A DNA stretch of 64,000 nucleotides from Isoetes taiwanensis (taxonomy: Eukaryota > Streptophyta > Lycopodiopsida > Isoetales > Isoetaceae): contig JAJEKV010000002.1 in assembly GCA_021234155.1 (NCBI GenBank), positions 5,804,025 to 5,868,024 of the forward strand, written 5' to 3'. The notes under the pieces are model-generated. The model was not told the origin of the DNA. It saw only the letters and a program-made list of their open reading frames with translations, and ran no database searches. Each line of letters opens with the position of its first letter. The stretch's first letter is position 1. This document shows positions 12,184 to 25,079 of the stretch, one piece after another. Made by a program: the position numbers and the translations under genes.

Positions 12184-13560
12184 ATGGTTCATTCTTCTTT
12201 AAATAAAAATTATCTTTGTTTAACGGTCCCGAGCTTGCCAATATGTTCCTTGGTGTTACGGTCTTCTCTACTATTTGTGCACGGAAATCCACCATTCCCA
12301 CCACTCCTCTTGCTTCTATCTCTCTTACTTCTATTCTTGTTTTTCATCCACTTCTTCCAACCTCTTTTGTCGCCTCTTACCTTCTCTTCTTCTTACGCGC
12401 GTAGACCTTTAGCACATTCCTTTGTAGCTCATAATTGTGTTTCAGCGACCCGCAGGAGGCTTGTGACATCATTGCATGCAAGCGTATGAAGAAGAATAGT
12501 CCATTGCTCGCATGGAAAAAGCTGCTCAAAGGAGGAATAACTTTGTACTACAAGCCTGTATGTCTGCATCTTCCAACCCTATTGAGCCAGATCTCATCAC
12601 TTTTATTACACACTTCTGATAATTAATGAGGCTCACATTGGGCTAATTAAGTGGATGCTGAGTCTCATATAAATATTGATATGGACTTAGATCATCCGCC
12701 AAATCTGCTTGCACAATGAAGCTAATCTCATGGAATGTGCGGGAGGTTCCCTCTTTCCTATTAAAAGGAGCCGGTTGTCCTTGGCCCTGGCTAGTTGGAA
12801 CTTAGATTTTGTATGTTTTAGGAGCATAAGCACAAGAAAGAGGATACATATAAGGTTGTTGCAGCAATCAATAGACAATATAATGTTCTTGTTGCAACCT
12901 TAGACTGAGTTAAGGCTGGTGTCCTTACAACATGGAGACAAAAAATTGTAGTATCATTTACTCAGGTTGACAAATGTAGTCAGGGGATCATAATTAAATG
13001 GTTTGATAAAGGGCAAGAGTGGGGATTAGTTCATGTATCAACCATTCCAAACGGTTGAGATTATGCACCCCTTGCGTAGGTCATGGTGGGTGATTTTAGC
13101 ATGGTTGAGCTCAAGCAGGATAGATGTGGCGCGAAGATGCAGAGGTAGTGCATGGCTTTGAACGAGAATAATGGCACCTCTTAATGCATAGTTGTGGCTT
13201 CATAGAAATTGAAGGTCCTCTAGGTTTTACGTGATGTACTGGCTGGCTCGGAGGTGGTAGAGCATATGCAAGACATGATAGAGGCTACTATAATGCTGTG
13301 GTAGTTGAGCTCAATTGGATATGAAAGAATGAGATTAACTTGAATCTTGAGAGACTAGAGAGATGCAACTAGCTTTCTTGCTTTGGCAGCTCTGAAGAAA
13401 AACCTGTGCACCAGCTCACTCCTTGAACTATTGCAACCCATCTTCGATGCGAGCAAAGTGCACATGTTTAGATTTCAACTGTCGAATGATACATAAAATT
13501 TTCTCCACATGAACATCTAACGTGGCAACTTATCTGCATGCCTCAAGTTGTTGATAAAGA
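12184..13560 (+). pseudogene. Unidentified decayed coding-like stretch
   Basis: 12280-12400 is pyrimidine-rich. From about 12435 to 13070 the plus strand shows protein-like reading broken between frames: a lysine/arginine-rich part near 12480-12600 and a part including KWFDKGQEWGLVHVST near 12990-13040. Stops at short intervals show it is not an active gene. No family is recognised. 13070-13560 gives no convincing signal. Confidence 0.25.
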
Positions 13561-13587
13561 GCCAACATAAGGTCCTAATTCGTATAA

Positions 13588-13755
13588 GCCCGCTCACGAG
13601 CCCAACCTTTAGCAAAGGACTTCACACAGCGAGTGCATCAACAATACCCGCCATGCCTCTGCGTTGAGAGAAAGAAATGAACCACATTTGTCTACATCCT
13701 GCCAAAAATTCTTCATCCTTCAAAAAGGAAGTATTCAATTTGAAATAATGTGCAG
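13588..13755. repeat. Uninterrupted copy of the LINE target sequence
   Basis: Its left part matches 7372-7437 (both contain CCCAACCTTTAG.AAAGGACT) and its right part matches 9002-9100 (both contain TTCATCCTTCAAAAA). It therefore represents the sequence before insertion of LINE copy 1. The repeat's own identity is unknown. Confidence 0.7.
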
Positions 13756-14059
13756 TAGCTTAAGAGCAAGAAAGCAGAATTTAACCATAAAGCAAGATAT
13801 ACTAGTCCTGAATCCAGTATTTGAGCAAAGTAATTACAACACATTCTCAAGGATATAGTTACAACACAATCTGAAGTATTTGTATAAAGTAATTACAGCA
13901 TAGTATGAAGTCTTATAATAAAACCCAATCAAGTTTTAAGAAGATAGCATGCGACATGTTTCCCAGCAAAAGCTTTGTAGATATAGCTTTACAAAGCATA
14001 AATTAAAACATTGCATCAATAGTTCCTTTTTATGATATGGAATCCAGTTTAAATCCAAT
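13756..14059. other. AT-rich spacer
   Basis: No gene is seen. A short phrase (GTAATTACAACACA) recurs at 13831, 13856 and, altered, 13889. It sits just downstream of the receptor-kinase relic on the minus strand and may contain its old 3' untranslated region. Confidence 0.4.
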
Positions 14060-17000
14060 GGATTAGTTTTTCTTAGCAAAGCCACTTTAAAGAGTCCCCT
14101 ATTGTGTAGGCCAATTTCTTTGGCTTGGAGAAATAATCACGATGGATTAGTTGAGTTGAGATCCTGAGCATCGGTTGTCCTTCAACATCAATCTCCGTCA
14201 TGCATTCTTGGCCTTTTGCAACCGGCACTAGTGCACTTGATTGCCACACAAGCATAGCCTAGCTTGAGTCCACGAATAATTATGCCCCAACCTTTTAATA
14301 TCAAAGCCTCCATGTTAGATACTCCAAGCCCATGTGCCCAATCTACAATGTATACCATTTCTCGATAAATCCAATACGTGCTTGCCACTCCATTTACCGC
14401 CGAGACTACACCAAAGTACATGAGCGTCTATTTTATAGAGTTGAAATTTTGTAAAGCGATGATACATTACATATATTATGATTAAATAATGCATAATTGA
14501 TGGTGGAAAAAAATATGAGAACCAAGACTAAAAGTCATTACACAGTAAATATCCTATAGTACCTTGGGTTTAAGAGATTGTGACATGTGATTCCGAGTCA
14601 TCCAAACAACCTTGCTGAGCCAAAGTCAGGTTAAGGAAAGTTGAAATCTTCATCAAAGAAGATATTGTGAGGCTTTACATCACAATGAATCATATGGTAC
14701 GGGACTCATCATGGGGAGATAAGCAAGTCGAGGATGCAATCCCAATTGCTATCTTGTATCTTAATTCCCAACTTAAAATGAAGTTTTCATTCGGAAAAGT
14801 TGTTTTCAAGGCTTCCATTAGGCATCTTGATGAGATCACAGAGCAAGAACCTTTGCGACTTGTCGAAGTAAGAACAATGGCCTATAATGCCAAGAAGATT
14901 ATGATGGTACCATCTTTGATGAAATTTGAAGATTTCCTTTTAAACTCTTCTTAGTGCCTTCGCGGTTTTGTCTCATGTAATTTCTTGATGGCTTAGCGGT
15001 AGAGCCATTTGGCTGAACCCTTGTGATCAAAACCACCTTCTCAATTTTGTTTAATTCACTAAAATTGACTTGTTAGCCTTGCAAAGGAGTAACGCTCTTA
15101 CGATATTCCACAGTCGATTTTTGGTAGTCTTAATGTAAATTTTCTTTCTTAACCGAGGAGATCAACATATTCTTTCTTAACGAGGCAGTGATCCACCGCT
15201 CTTTACCCAAGTTGTAAAAGCGCAAGAAAGTGGAACCGCGATAATAATGTTCTTTTGCGAACTTTGAAGCACTGAATTGTTTATTGGGATGCTTGGGATG
15301 TTCCTTGGTTCCTATTAGGTTACAAAATAATCTTTGATATGGACCCCAGCCTGCTTCCATCAAAACTTCTGGCGGTCTTAGAGGCTATAGATTGGTTACG
15401 CAGAGAGGGGCGCCATATGGCTTTGACCTCATTGTAGATAACATAAGGAACATAATTTACGTGCAAAGCAAGAAACACATCCAAGTCCTTTTCTCGTGAT
15501 CTTCCTTGAACATAAGCATCAAACACTCTATATCCACTATGATCACCTTCCAACTCGGTAAAATGAAAGCGTCACATTGTACTTAATCAGTACCCGAAGT
15601 GAAATTTCCATGATACCCGGATATTCTTGTGTTGAGTTAAAGACTTGTATATCTCTGCAAGCTGTAAAGGCTTAAGTTAGTAACAATTTTGGCGGTTTGA
15701 ATTCTCCACAACCAATGCTCTTGAACCATCAATTGCATGAGTGGAATCCAAATCCTACGCTCTATGTCACTTTGAAATAATATGTTGTCGAAGGCTATTT
15801 CATCACCTCCTGCATTGATAGCGAAACTTTCAGGTGCCCCAAAGAGGGAGAAACGATGGTCAATAAGGAGAACTGAAAAGTGCGATAATGAAGCTATCAT
15901 CATCTAAATGGTGAAGAGCCAGAAGTTAGTCACGAGTGTTGGCCAAAGTCGCGTTTTTAAACTTGGTAGAGCCTTGGAGGGAGTTATGAGAGAGATCTAG
16001 CATCTCGAGATTTTCATGGATGAAAGGTAAATATTACGGAACTACTCTGTAATGTTGTTATGGTCGAGAAATAGCGACTCAAATAGACTCCACTAAAATT
16101 ACGTGGAATGGTTCCGTTATGGTTGAATCACTAAGTCTAAATGTCTGGAATTGATAATAGAAGAAATGTGGATAGGGAATCCATCGAGTGTTCTTTCAAG
16201 AGATACTGTTAGTTAAGATTTCTTAAAACTAGCAAAGTCTTGAAAATGGTTCGAAGCGATTGTAGCAGCCGGATATAAAGTATGGAATTGACCAAATTTT
16301 TGGAGGGAAAGAGATCTCACCATAAAATCGTTTTTCGAAGATCAAGATATGTCAAAGCCCCGTGCATTCCGCAGAAGTGAGATGGAATGGTGCCATTTAA
16401 ATTTGAAGTTCTGATAGACACTAAACAAATTAGGCTGTAAGTCAAGGGAAGAAGGAAGGGATCTGTGAGGGTTGTCGTTGAGATGGGAATTACATCCAGC
16501 CAAGGTCAGTTACCTAATCACTTGTGGAATGGAGCCACTAAGTAAGTTCTTGTAAAGTTTGCGAATCCCATAGCGGTGAGTTGGCTGTGGTTAGGGAATG
16601 GATCCTGTGGGAGGTTGTCGTGAGAATGAGGGCTCTCAATCACAATGACTTACCAATCCGTGTGGGAATGGAGCCACTAAAGTAAGATTTACCCTGAAAA
16701 GTCCAGTAAGAGTGAAACATAGAGTAGGGTTAGCAGTGGATTACAGGATTTGGCCTACAAATTCAAATAAAGGCTAGATCAATGAGTTGTGTAAGAGGAG
16801 CGATGGCTTGAAATAGTTTCACCCTTCATCCCCTCTCGTTGGAGAAAAATAGCTGAATAATGAGTGTTTAAATCCACAAAGCTTGTATTTGTCATTACAG
16901 ATGATAAAAGCCAATTATTTGTAGCCAGAAAGAACACCTGGTATGAAAGCAGTGTCGTTTATGCAGTAGTCAATGGAAACAAAAAGTGGGCGGAGGCCAG

Positions 17001-17140
17001 GAGCCAGAAAGCGTGAGGCGGTTGAGGAATTTTGCCGCCCAGCTATGAAACTTAAAACTTGGACAAAGGATTGGTTTGAAGGAAACAAATTCCTCTTGTT
17101 TGGCCAGTGGTGAAGCAAATATTCTTGAGCCCACGTCACC
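14060..17140 (-). pseudogene. LRR-malectin receptor-like kinase pseudogene
   Basis: Minus strand, with blocks in the order expected for a plasma-membrane LRR/malectin receptor kinase. The leucine-rich repeats are at 17000-15950, with GSIP-type repeats near 16650, 16520 and 16380 and LEMLDLSHNSLQG near 15960-16010. The malectin-like domain is at 15900-15400 (FAINAGGDE at about 15799-15829, RVFDAYVQG at 15505-15530). The kinase is at 15000-14060: MPNGSLE near 14801-14827, IHCDVKPHN at 14664-14697, DFGSA near 14612-14627, and a C-lobe ending KLGYACVA...KRPRMHD at 14190-14421. The LRR then malectin order fits the LRR-VIII type. Stops and frameshifts occur in every block and the glycine-rich loop was not found, so the gene is dead. 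Introns cannot be placed safely. No partial copy was seen elsewhere in the window. Confidence 0.8.
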
Positions 17141-18185
17141 AGTGGAGCTCAATCTCAAACCATACATGAATGGTATGGACCCGGTACAATGTAGGCCAAA
17201 TTCCTGGTCTTCCAGTCTTTGACAAAATAATAACAAAATGTGTTGAAGTAAAATATCCTCTTGCCATTGAACCACCTCCTAAGGTTTTAAAATTCGCGGC
17301 GGACAGCACATGCGTACACACAAACCTGATTGTTTTTACTAATACAAATAAATGAAGCCCGGCATTGGATGAATGTTGAGGGATCTAGCAATGTTGAGGA
17401 GCTAGATGTATTCCCTTTGTGTTTCTAGCTCAATTGCCTCTAAGTACGTAAAACCATGAAAGTGATCCTTTATGGAAAGAGTTTATAACATCAAACCATG
17501 AATAAGGAGTATCAACTAATACAATGCATAAGCTAGAACATATATAAATAATAAGCACGAGTTTGTTGTTGTTTGAACACCGCTACTTAAGTTTCAAACT
17601 ATGAAAGTGGGATTACATGGAAAGCTTTATAGCATCAAACCATGAGTAACGATCAAATGGCATCAAATAAAAGCTAAGTGAGTAAGGACCAAAGGGCATC
17701 AAATTACATCAACTAAAAGTTAAGTCAACCATTGTTGAACATACATATCATTGCAAAACATGCATCAATAGAGCTAGAAAGAGATATTGAGACACAACAT
17801 GCCAGAATCAACATATATGATACAAATATACTTTGTGACTACATAATTGCACAAAACTTGGCAAGAAAATACAAATTTAGTTGGCCCATCCAAATTGTAG
17901 AGCAACGTTCCATGTAGCATCATTGTCAATACTATATCGGGCCATAGCATGCTTCATTACAAACATATCGCTATCGCTTATAGCATGTTTCATTATTGTG
18001 CACCAGATCATCATATCATTGTAGCATATTTGCTTCATGTACATGAGAGTCATTGAATCGTATGGGGAAAAGATGGCACCATAAAAGCAAGCCAGTGAAT
18101 GGAGAAACTTGGAGTATTCCAAGCAATTTTTACCCATGCTTCTTCATACATTTGCTTAAAATGCAAATAAATGGTAAGTGAATTC
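17141..18185. other. Gene-free spacer with a short direct repeat
   Basis: No supported gene. The phrase TATAACATCAAACCATGA near 17483 recurs as TATAGCATCAAACCATGA near 17628, about 145 bp apart, suggesting an old short tandem duplication. The remainder is AT-rich and unremarkable. Confidence 0.45.
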
Positions 18186-21100
18186 AGGAGTGCATGCCAG
18201 AAGGCACAAAATGACAGTTCGAGTACACGATTGCATCTGAAAGGCCAGAGTTACGCCAGGGCACATGGTTGAGAGCCTTCCGTATAGAGCCGATGGTGGG
18301 AGTAACAGATGGAGTTGTTTTGGTGCCCCCATAATTGAACCCTATTACATCTGTAGGCTTTAGGTTTTGGCAGTCTTCCCTACCTTTGAAGTGGTCGAGA
18401 GCTTGTGTATAGGGTTCCCTCGAAGGTTTGAAGAGAAGCCCCAAGAGGGAGAACCAAAAAACCCTTCCCATGCACCGGTTCCAAATTTTCCCCCCAAACG
18501 ATGGCTCGTGACAAGCCGACATCGTGGTGGACTGACATGCCGGAAAGGCACTAATGACTGGCCTCGCGACGCTGCATCCCGAAAGGCCAAAATTACCCCA
18601 GAGCACATGTTTGAGAAGTAGATGATCGATCAAATGCCCAGACTACCAAGTACATGCTATCTTTACACTATAAGCACTAGGCTAGAACGTTGACTAGTTG
18701 CCTATTGCAAATCGAAGTTTGGCTTTGTTGGTCATAATACCTGGTTTTTAGAGTAAGTTGGATGTTTGGAATCATGTCCAGAGTTAGAACCCAATTCCGA
18801 GCTTGCTAGTGTGGCCTAACCGTGAACACCGCCATTTCCACGCGCCTTTTATGTCGCGGAAAGGGGGAAATTTGGGGTTGGTACATCCGGTAGCGTGAAT
18901 GGCCGTTTTCTTTGGGACATTTCATGAAAGATAAGATACCATTTGATCGGTGGGATTAACATATGGAGTTGTTTTAGCGCCTCGATAAGTAGACCCTATT
19001 AAATCTGTAGGGTTTAGGATTTGGCAGCCTTCCCTACCTCTAAAGTGGTTGAGAGATTGCATGCTGGGTTCCCTCGAGGACTTAAAGAGAGATCTCAAGG
19101 GGAAACGTAAAAACCCTTTTCCATACACTAGTTCCAAACTTTCGCCACAACAATGGCTCTTAACAGTTTCGTGGACATCGCGGCGACCGCGGCATGCCGT
19201 GAAGGCACGAATGACAGCCGACCGCATGACGCATCCGAAAGACCGTAGTTACCCCAAGACATGGCTGGCAGACAAACGATCAAATGCCCCATTAATTAAT
19301 CAATACCAGTACATGTTACTCTTTACACTATAGCACTAGGCTAGGAGTGTATCGAAATGGAAAGGTTGACTAGTTGCCTATAGCAAAAATAAGTTTGGCT
19401 TTGTTGGTCATAATACCCTCGCTTCTAGAATAACAAGTTGATTGTCTTGACTTACGCCGAGTCGCGACTCCCATTCCGAGCTAGTGTGACCTAAACTGCG
19501 GGAAACAAGTCATTTTCCACGCCTCTAGCGTCTAAAAAGGCATAGGGTTCGCATTATCCGCGGTGATGGATGGCCGCTTTCTTTGGGGACATTTTGGGAC
19601 ATGAGCTTACCTGCTTGAATCCTGCGGGACTAATCAGATGGAGCTGCTGGCTCCGAGCAGAATTAAAACCCCTATTAAATCTAAAGGGTTTAGGTTTTGA
19701 CACCTTTCCCTACCTCAAGGGACGATTAACTTGCATGGTTCTCAAGGGTAGAAGAGAGACCCTACAAGGAGAACGAAAAAACTCCTCCCCCATACACCGG
19801 TCTCCAAACTTGCCCCCTCAAGCAATGATGTTCAGAATAAGCGGAATATCGCGGCGACCGCGATTACGCTAGAATGCACCTAAATGACAACTGACCGCAT
19901 CGCATTGCATCTGAAAGGTTAGAATACCCTTTGCATAATATGCTTGAGATGCACGACGGACAAAATGCCCTGACTAGCCGCCACATGCGCTATCTTTACA
20001 CTATAGCACCAGGCTAGAGTGCACCGAGCATAAGGTTGACTAGTTGCCTATAGCAACCGAGTTTGCCTCTGTTGGCTATAATACCCGTGCTCTTGAGTAA
20101 GTTGATGCTTGTGACTCGCCGTCCGCAGTCGAAACCCCATTCTAAGCCGCTAGTGGTCAACCGCGTATTGCACGCCATTTTCCCCCTGCCACGCCGAAGC
20201 GGGCAAAATTTGGGGTCGGCACATCTGTGCGTGGATGGTCAGTTTTTATTTTGAGGACATTTCATGGGATCGAGCTACCATTTGAACAAAGGGATTAATC
20301 GTGATGGGAGCCGCTTGGCACCTCGACACTAAACCTTATTAACTGTAGGGTTTAGGTTTGGCAGCCTTCACTACCTCTAAGTAAAGCGGTCGAGCTTGTG
20401 TGCGTGGTTCCTTCGAGGGTTTTAAGAGACCATGAGGGGAGAACAAAAACCTCCCCCATGACCGGTTCCAAACTTGCAGTCATAGCTTTGAGTTTGGCTT
20501 CTTGTTGGTCATAACACCGGGTTCCTAGAGTAGTTGATGTTTTGGACTTATGTCCAAAGTCGTGACCCTATTCCGAAGCCAGCGACGTTAGTGTGGCCAA
20601 ATTGGGGAAATCGTGTTATTTTCCGCCGTACCCCTATGTCGGTGAAATAGGAAAATTTGGGGGTTGGCACATCCGTGATAAGAATGGCCGCTTTCTTTTG
20701 GGGACATTTCTGGGACATGAGCTACCGCTTTGAACGTGGGATTAATAGATGGAGCTGTTTTTCGGTGTCTCGATAATTAAACCTATTATTAAATCTATAG
20801 GTTTAGGTTTCTTTGACAGATTTCTAACTCGGTAGTTGGTGTTTTGCGCATGGCCCCTCGAGGGTAGAAGTGAGACCCTCAAGAGGGAGAACTTAAAAAC
20901 CCCTCCTATACAAGGGTTCAAACTTTGCCCCAAGTAATGATGGCTCTCAGAACAAGCTGAACATCGCGCGTAATGGGCATGCCGTAATGCACCGCAAGAT
21001 TACATCCAAAGGCTAGAGTTACCCCAAGCCACATGTTAGGAGAAGTAGACGACGCATTAAATGCCCTACCAAGTGCATTAATGCTATCTTTACACTCATA

Positions 21101-21590
21101 GCACTAGGCTAGAGGAGTGCATTGATCATAAGGTTGACTAATTGCCTATAGCAAATCGAAATTTGGCTCTCATATCATAATACTTGGTTCCTAGAGTAAG
21201 TTGGATGTTTGGACCATGCCCAGTCAAAACCCCATTCCAAGCTTCCTCGCTAGTGTGGTCAATCCGGGGAACATCGCCATTCTCGGGCTATGCCCCTATA
21301 ATGAAAGGAAAAATTTTAGATCATAACATCCGCAAGTGCTGGAAGGCCAGTTTTTCTTTTCGGGAAAATTTCTTGGGACATGAGCTACCATTTGAACGGT
21401 GGGATTAACAGTTGGAGCTGTTTTGGATCCCTCGGAGCACTGTGTCCCCCAGGCAAGGCAGTTTGTAGGGCTTAGGCTCTGCCCTCTCCCCACCTCCCAA
21501 GTGGTCGAGCTCGGGCAGACAAGGTTCCCTTAAGGGTTTGAAGAGAGACCCCAAGAGGGAGAACAAAAAAAACCTCCCCATGCACTGAAA
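18186..21590. repeat. Satellite B, ~660 bp tandem unit, about five copies
   Basis: The anchor GGAG(T/C)TG, followed by a partial GCGCCTCGATAA, recurs at about 18311, 18965, 19640, 20307, 20751 and 21414, with spacings of 654, 675, 667, 444 and 663 bp. Each full unit includes CCCTCGAGG, an AACCCCTCCCC-like tract, TTTACACTATAGCACTAGGC, GTTGACTAGTTGCCTATAGC and TTTCTTTGGGACATTT. The 20307-20751 unit lost about 220 bp of its middle, and the leading partial unit jumps over most of its sequence near 18275. Open frames inside are not shared between units. It is unrelated to Satellite A. Confidence 0.92.
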
Positions 21591-21599
21591 CTTTTACAT

Positions 21600-22151
21600 C
21601 ATTTAGAACAGAGATTGTAGAATCTTTAATCATATATCTATTAACCCAATAAGAAAGCACTTGACCTATGGACGGCAATGCCCCTTCATATAATCCAAGA
21701 CGCCTATGGAGGCATGGGTAAATTAGGCATGTATAAGCTAACGATGGATTCACACTTTCTCCCATCATAGAGGCACACAATGTATTTATGTGAGTACGAC
21801 ACCTATACTGACATCGTGCTGAGTCCACCTCATCATCATCCTCAGGAATATGTCTCCAAACTCCTTTTGAAAAAATAATGTGGCATAACTGAGTTGCACT
21901 CTGTGATTTGATATGATATGTCAAACACCAAGAATTTAAAAGGACAAAGAAAATAAGGAAGTAAATAAACTTGATAATAGACTAACTTGTCCAGAAGTGG
22001 TATGATATGGCAGGTTATGATGCTTGCAAAAACTCTCAGGAGCATACCAAGATGGACCAACTTTTTGTAGATGATCTGCTATAGTCATTGGTATTCGATC
22101 ATGCCGACCAATACAATATTTGCACCAACATGGAGAGAATTGGCCAGCCAT
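21600..22151 (-). pseudogene. Two-exon cysteine-rich coding relic, family unknown
   Basis: On the minus strand an ATG at 22151 opens MAGQFSPCWCKYCIGRHD, then HLQKVGPSWYAPESFCKHH. The reading can be joined across a plausible intron (donor GTTAGT at about 21985, acceptor TCACAG at about 21902) to an exon with EDDDEVDSARCQYRCRTH and LASMMGES-like sequence down to about 21600, where Satellite B begins. The Cys-x-Cys-x-x-Cys start resembles the zinc-binding head found in some plant transposase-associated proteins, but this is a guess. The C-terminus is lost into the satellite, so the gene is truncated. Confidence 0.4.
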
Positions 22152-22309
22152 AACTTTCCCTTGGAAGAATTGGCAGTTCTATTTCTTGTTTACATAGCTC
22201 AAGAGCCCTTCTTCCTCGTAGATGGTGATCTTGTACCAAGGGATCACTTTAGAGCTGATCTAAAAATAGAAAGAAGGCACGACCAACAGGAAGGTGGCGC
22301 TTAATTCAA

Positions 22310-22640
22310 AATTTTGTGAACATTATACCCCCTCGTAACGCTAAGGGCTCTGGCTAGGCTTCAATATCTATGTTGAAATGCGCTTCGAGCTTTTTAATTG
22401 TAACGACTAGATTAACTCCGTGAACTCCATTTCCCTCAAATGTTTATTTTGAAATGCGCTTCAGTTGTAATGGTTTTAGTTGTAATGCATTTCAAGCTCC
22501 ATTGTAACGCCGCTACAAAGGTTAAATTTTGTAATGCATTTCTAGAAATGAATTTCGCTAATTTGTTGGCGCTACAACTTCTACTTGCATTTCAAAATTC
22601 TAAAAGCCGCTACTATAAGAGCGTATCAAACCCTTAATTC
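22310..22640. repeat. Possible degenerate MITE
   Basis: The segment carries repeated short phrases in both orientations: GAAATGCGCTTC at 22376 and 22451, and TGTAATGCATTTC at 22481 and 22532. It starts near AAGGGCTCTGG and ends near a partial inverse, AGAGCGTATCAAACCC. Such internal symmetry suggests a small non-autonomous DNA transposon, but the ends are not firmly defined. Confidence 0.3.
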
Positions 22641-22648
22641 AATTAGTG

Positions 22649-24239
22649 TGTGAACCCTTACATCCCGACAGACGCCCTCGACCATATGATGCTCCCATCG
22701 TGATAAATATGGAAATTCCTCCCATGGCGTAATCCATCACCACGAAAGGCCCCTTCACCGACTCATTGTGATGGCCAAGTGTCCCAGTGAGCGACGCGAG
22801 GTGTCATTCGTCCTACGCCTCTTAAGGGAATCCTATATATAGTGAAGCATACATACATGTTAGCACCTTAACAACAATAAATAATAAATAACATACCACC
22901 AACATGCGGCCCGCCATCATCAACACAACTAACACAGAATACCAACATAACAAAAGAAATGCACCATAACTAAGGGCTTCCCACCCTACCCATGGGGCGA
23001 CCGATGGTGAGGGCCTCAAGATAACAGCCAGACAGAGGTATAACATGCATGGGCTGGTATAAGACAATGGCTAGGTAGTCCACTCCATCCTCCCTCGCGC
23101 ATCATTCTATAGGCTAAAGCATGTGCTATGACGCGTTTGTAGCCTCCTGAGACGCCTAAATTCCGGGCGAATCACCTCTACGACTACCCGAGTTGCATCT
23201 CCTCGTCCGCCGATGAGGCAGTCAGAGGCATCTCTCCTCCCCGGCATGATGGATCCCCTCGGGTGTTAGAGAACACGCGGCCGCATCGTACCCCTCGCGA
23301 TCTATATCCTACATACTCCCTTAAATCTAAAGGCTAGTTCACTGTACCGCTCGAGCCCAGACGCCATGACTCACTGGCCCCGTATGAGTGTCGCACCCGC
23401 TCTCCGCACTCACACACGCTGACCAGCCATAAGCCTAGCTATCAATTTAATAGAGTCCCCGTGAGTCGCTGCCAGTGTGACCCCACTCCATTCACCCTCA
23501 TACTGCTATTTTGGTGTCAACCACATCATAGCATCCACGTTCTCGTTGGCTCTTGTGCACATGCCGCATTTTACCGGTTGGTTTTAAGGGTTCTATGTAG
23601 AAACATTCTATTTCTAGATGGACTTTAGGTCTCTACCCCTTTTTACCCGCATAACACAGAGGAACAGAAAAGAAAGCTATCCTTATACATCCATCCATCT
23701 ATAGCTTCTGGACAGGAACATGAAATTGTGAGATTAGCCATACATCTATTCATATAAGGGTTCATCCCACCTACCTTCTAGAGCATGCAAGGGTTAGTCC
23801 CACCACTATCTAGGAATCCAAGATATCTACATACTAACCTGATCATAGCTAGATCCACTATCTCCGTTCTCTATCCTTTCCTCGGCCGAACAGTGGTGGA
23901 ACAGCTACCTCCTCCCTCCACCAACCTCCCCCACCACTAGCAAATGTGTATAAAACCCCAATTTGGGGTCCCAAGCCAGCAACTCTCTCTCTTGCCCAAT
24001 CATTTGGGCCAGGTGTAATCGGGTTGGCTAATATTAACTAATTCTAATATTTTTAGCCTCTTTTAATATTAGGGTTAAGCCCCTAAATTCGAATTAGGAT
24101 TTTAAGTTAGGTTTCCACTTTAATAATTAATTATTAACTTAGCTAACCCTAGCTTACAGAATAATTAATGCCCCTTTATTATTCATAGTGACGTCATGTA
24201 TTTATACTTAAAAGGCATATAAATACGCGGAACGCCACA
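22649..24239 (-). mobile_element. LTR (left copy) of a gypsy-like retrotransposon family
   Basis: A 1591 bp block aligning along its whole length with 41845-43413 in the same orientation. It starts TGTGAACCC and ends GGAACGCCACA, so both edges are TG...CA on either strand. The polypurine tract lies immediately to its right, which makes it a 3' LTR of a minus-strand element. Shared internal patches include CATACATGTTAGCACC, CATCCATCCAT, GGGTTCATCCCA and ACTAATTCTAATATT. Many small indels separate the two copies, so they are old. No protein is encoded. Confidence 0.8.
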
Positions 24240-24252
24240 TTCTCCCCACCTT
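24240..24252 (-). other. Polypurine tract beside the left LTR
   Basis: On the minus strand it reads AAGGTGGGGAGAA, immediately followed by the LTR start TGTGGCG. The reading just before it on the minus strand (KVLLIFEDIIIFLRWGECG) resembles the carboxyl end of some plant gypsy polyproteins. Confidence 0.65.
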
Positions 24253-24686
24253 AAAAAAATGATGATGTCCTCAAAGATCAAGAGTACTTTTTGTTGTGGC
24301 AACACATCGACATTAGAAGCAAAGCCCTCCCTTAAAGAGATAACGAGATTATAAGTCACACACGTGATGTTGTCATGTTCAAAGTGATTAAGTTTGAAAT
24401 GACTTGTAATGTGCAATTTATAACTCCTCACACTCTCTTTATTCCTTAATCTACACCGCATTTAAAGTTCCCTCGCTTGTGGGGTATGCAAGCATAAAAA
24501 TTAAGTATAACAGATAACAAGATTCTGAAAATACTATAAGATTTCGCTGTATCACTATATAGTTGATTTCATAATGCAAAAATACAATTATGCGAGGGCT
24601 CGCCAGCCCCACACCCCCTCGGGTAGGAATATGCACCCAAACCAAAGGGGGCTTAAGGATTTTAATTTAAATGTGTTGGACCCAAT

Positions 24687-24762
24687 GGTTGTGTTAATTA
24701 ATGTCAATGGTAGTTATGTGTTGGTTGTTAATGTCAATGGTTGTTATGTGTTGGGGGTTTAA
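24687..24762. repeat. Minisatellite, ~30 bp unit, 2-3 copies
   Basis: The phrase AATGTCAATGGT(A/T)GTTATG followed by TGTTGG occurs twice in tandem, with a third degenerate copy after it. Confidence 0.7.
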
Positions 24763-25079
24763 TTTTATATGTTGGACGTTAATGGTTTGTGTTGCAAAAA
24801 TTTTGGCGTCTCCCCTTCGGGCCTTAAGGACATCACAAGGAGACAAAAAATTTTAGAATCTCAAAACCAAAAACTAGAATTCATTTGAGGCTTTCATCAA
24901 TTGTAGCTTTTGAATTTCATCACAATAAAACAACAGAACATAAGCAGTTACCATAAAGATAGAGCGTGCATTGATCCCATTATTCAAAAGTCATAAAGTT
25001 TGCAAACACCCATACAATAAAACATTTTTCAACCGAATTTAACAAAGCAACCTTTGGCCTCCATGGATTCTTGTGGTGA

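Noticed and set aside
12184-12489. 101-codon plus-strand frame rich in Leu/Pro/Ser
   Set aside because: It is produced by a pyrimidine-rich tract and shows no motif.
14667-14954. 95-codon plus-strand open frame
   Set aside because: It is antisense to the receptor-kinase domain, whose motifs are on the minus strand.
21472-21600. Extension of the minus-strand 150-codon frame into satellite B
   Set aside because: The last ~40 codons fall inside repeat sequence found in other units, so they are not part of the original protein.
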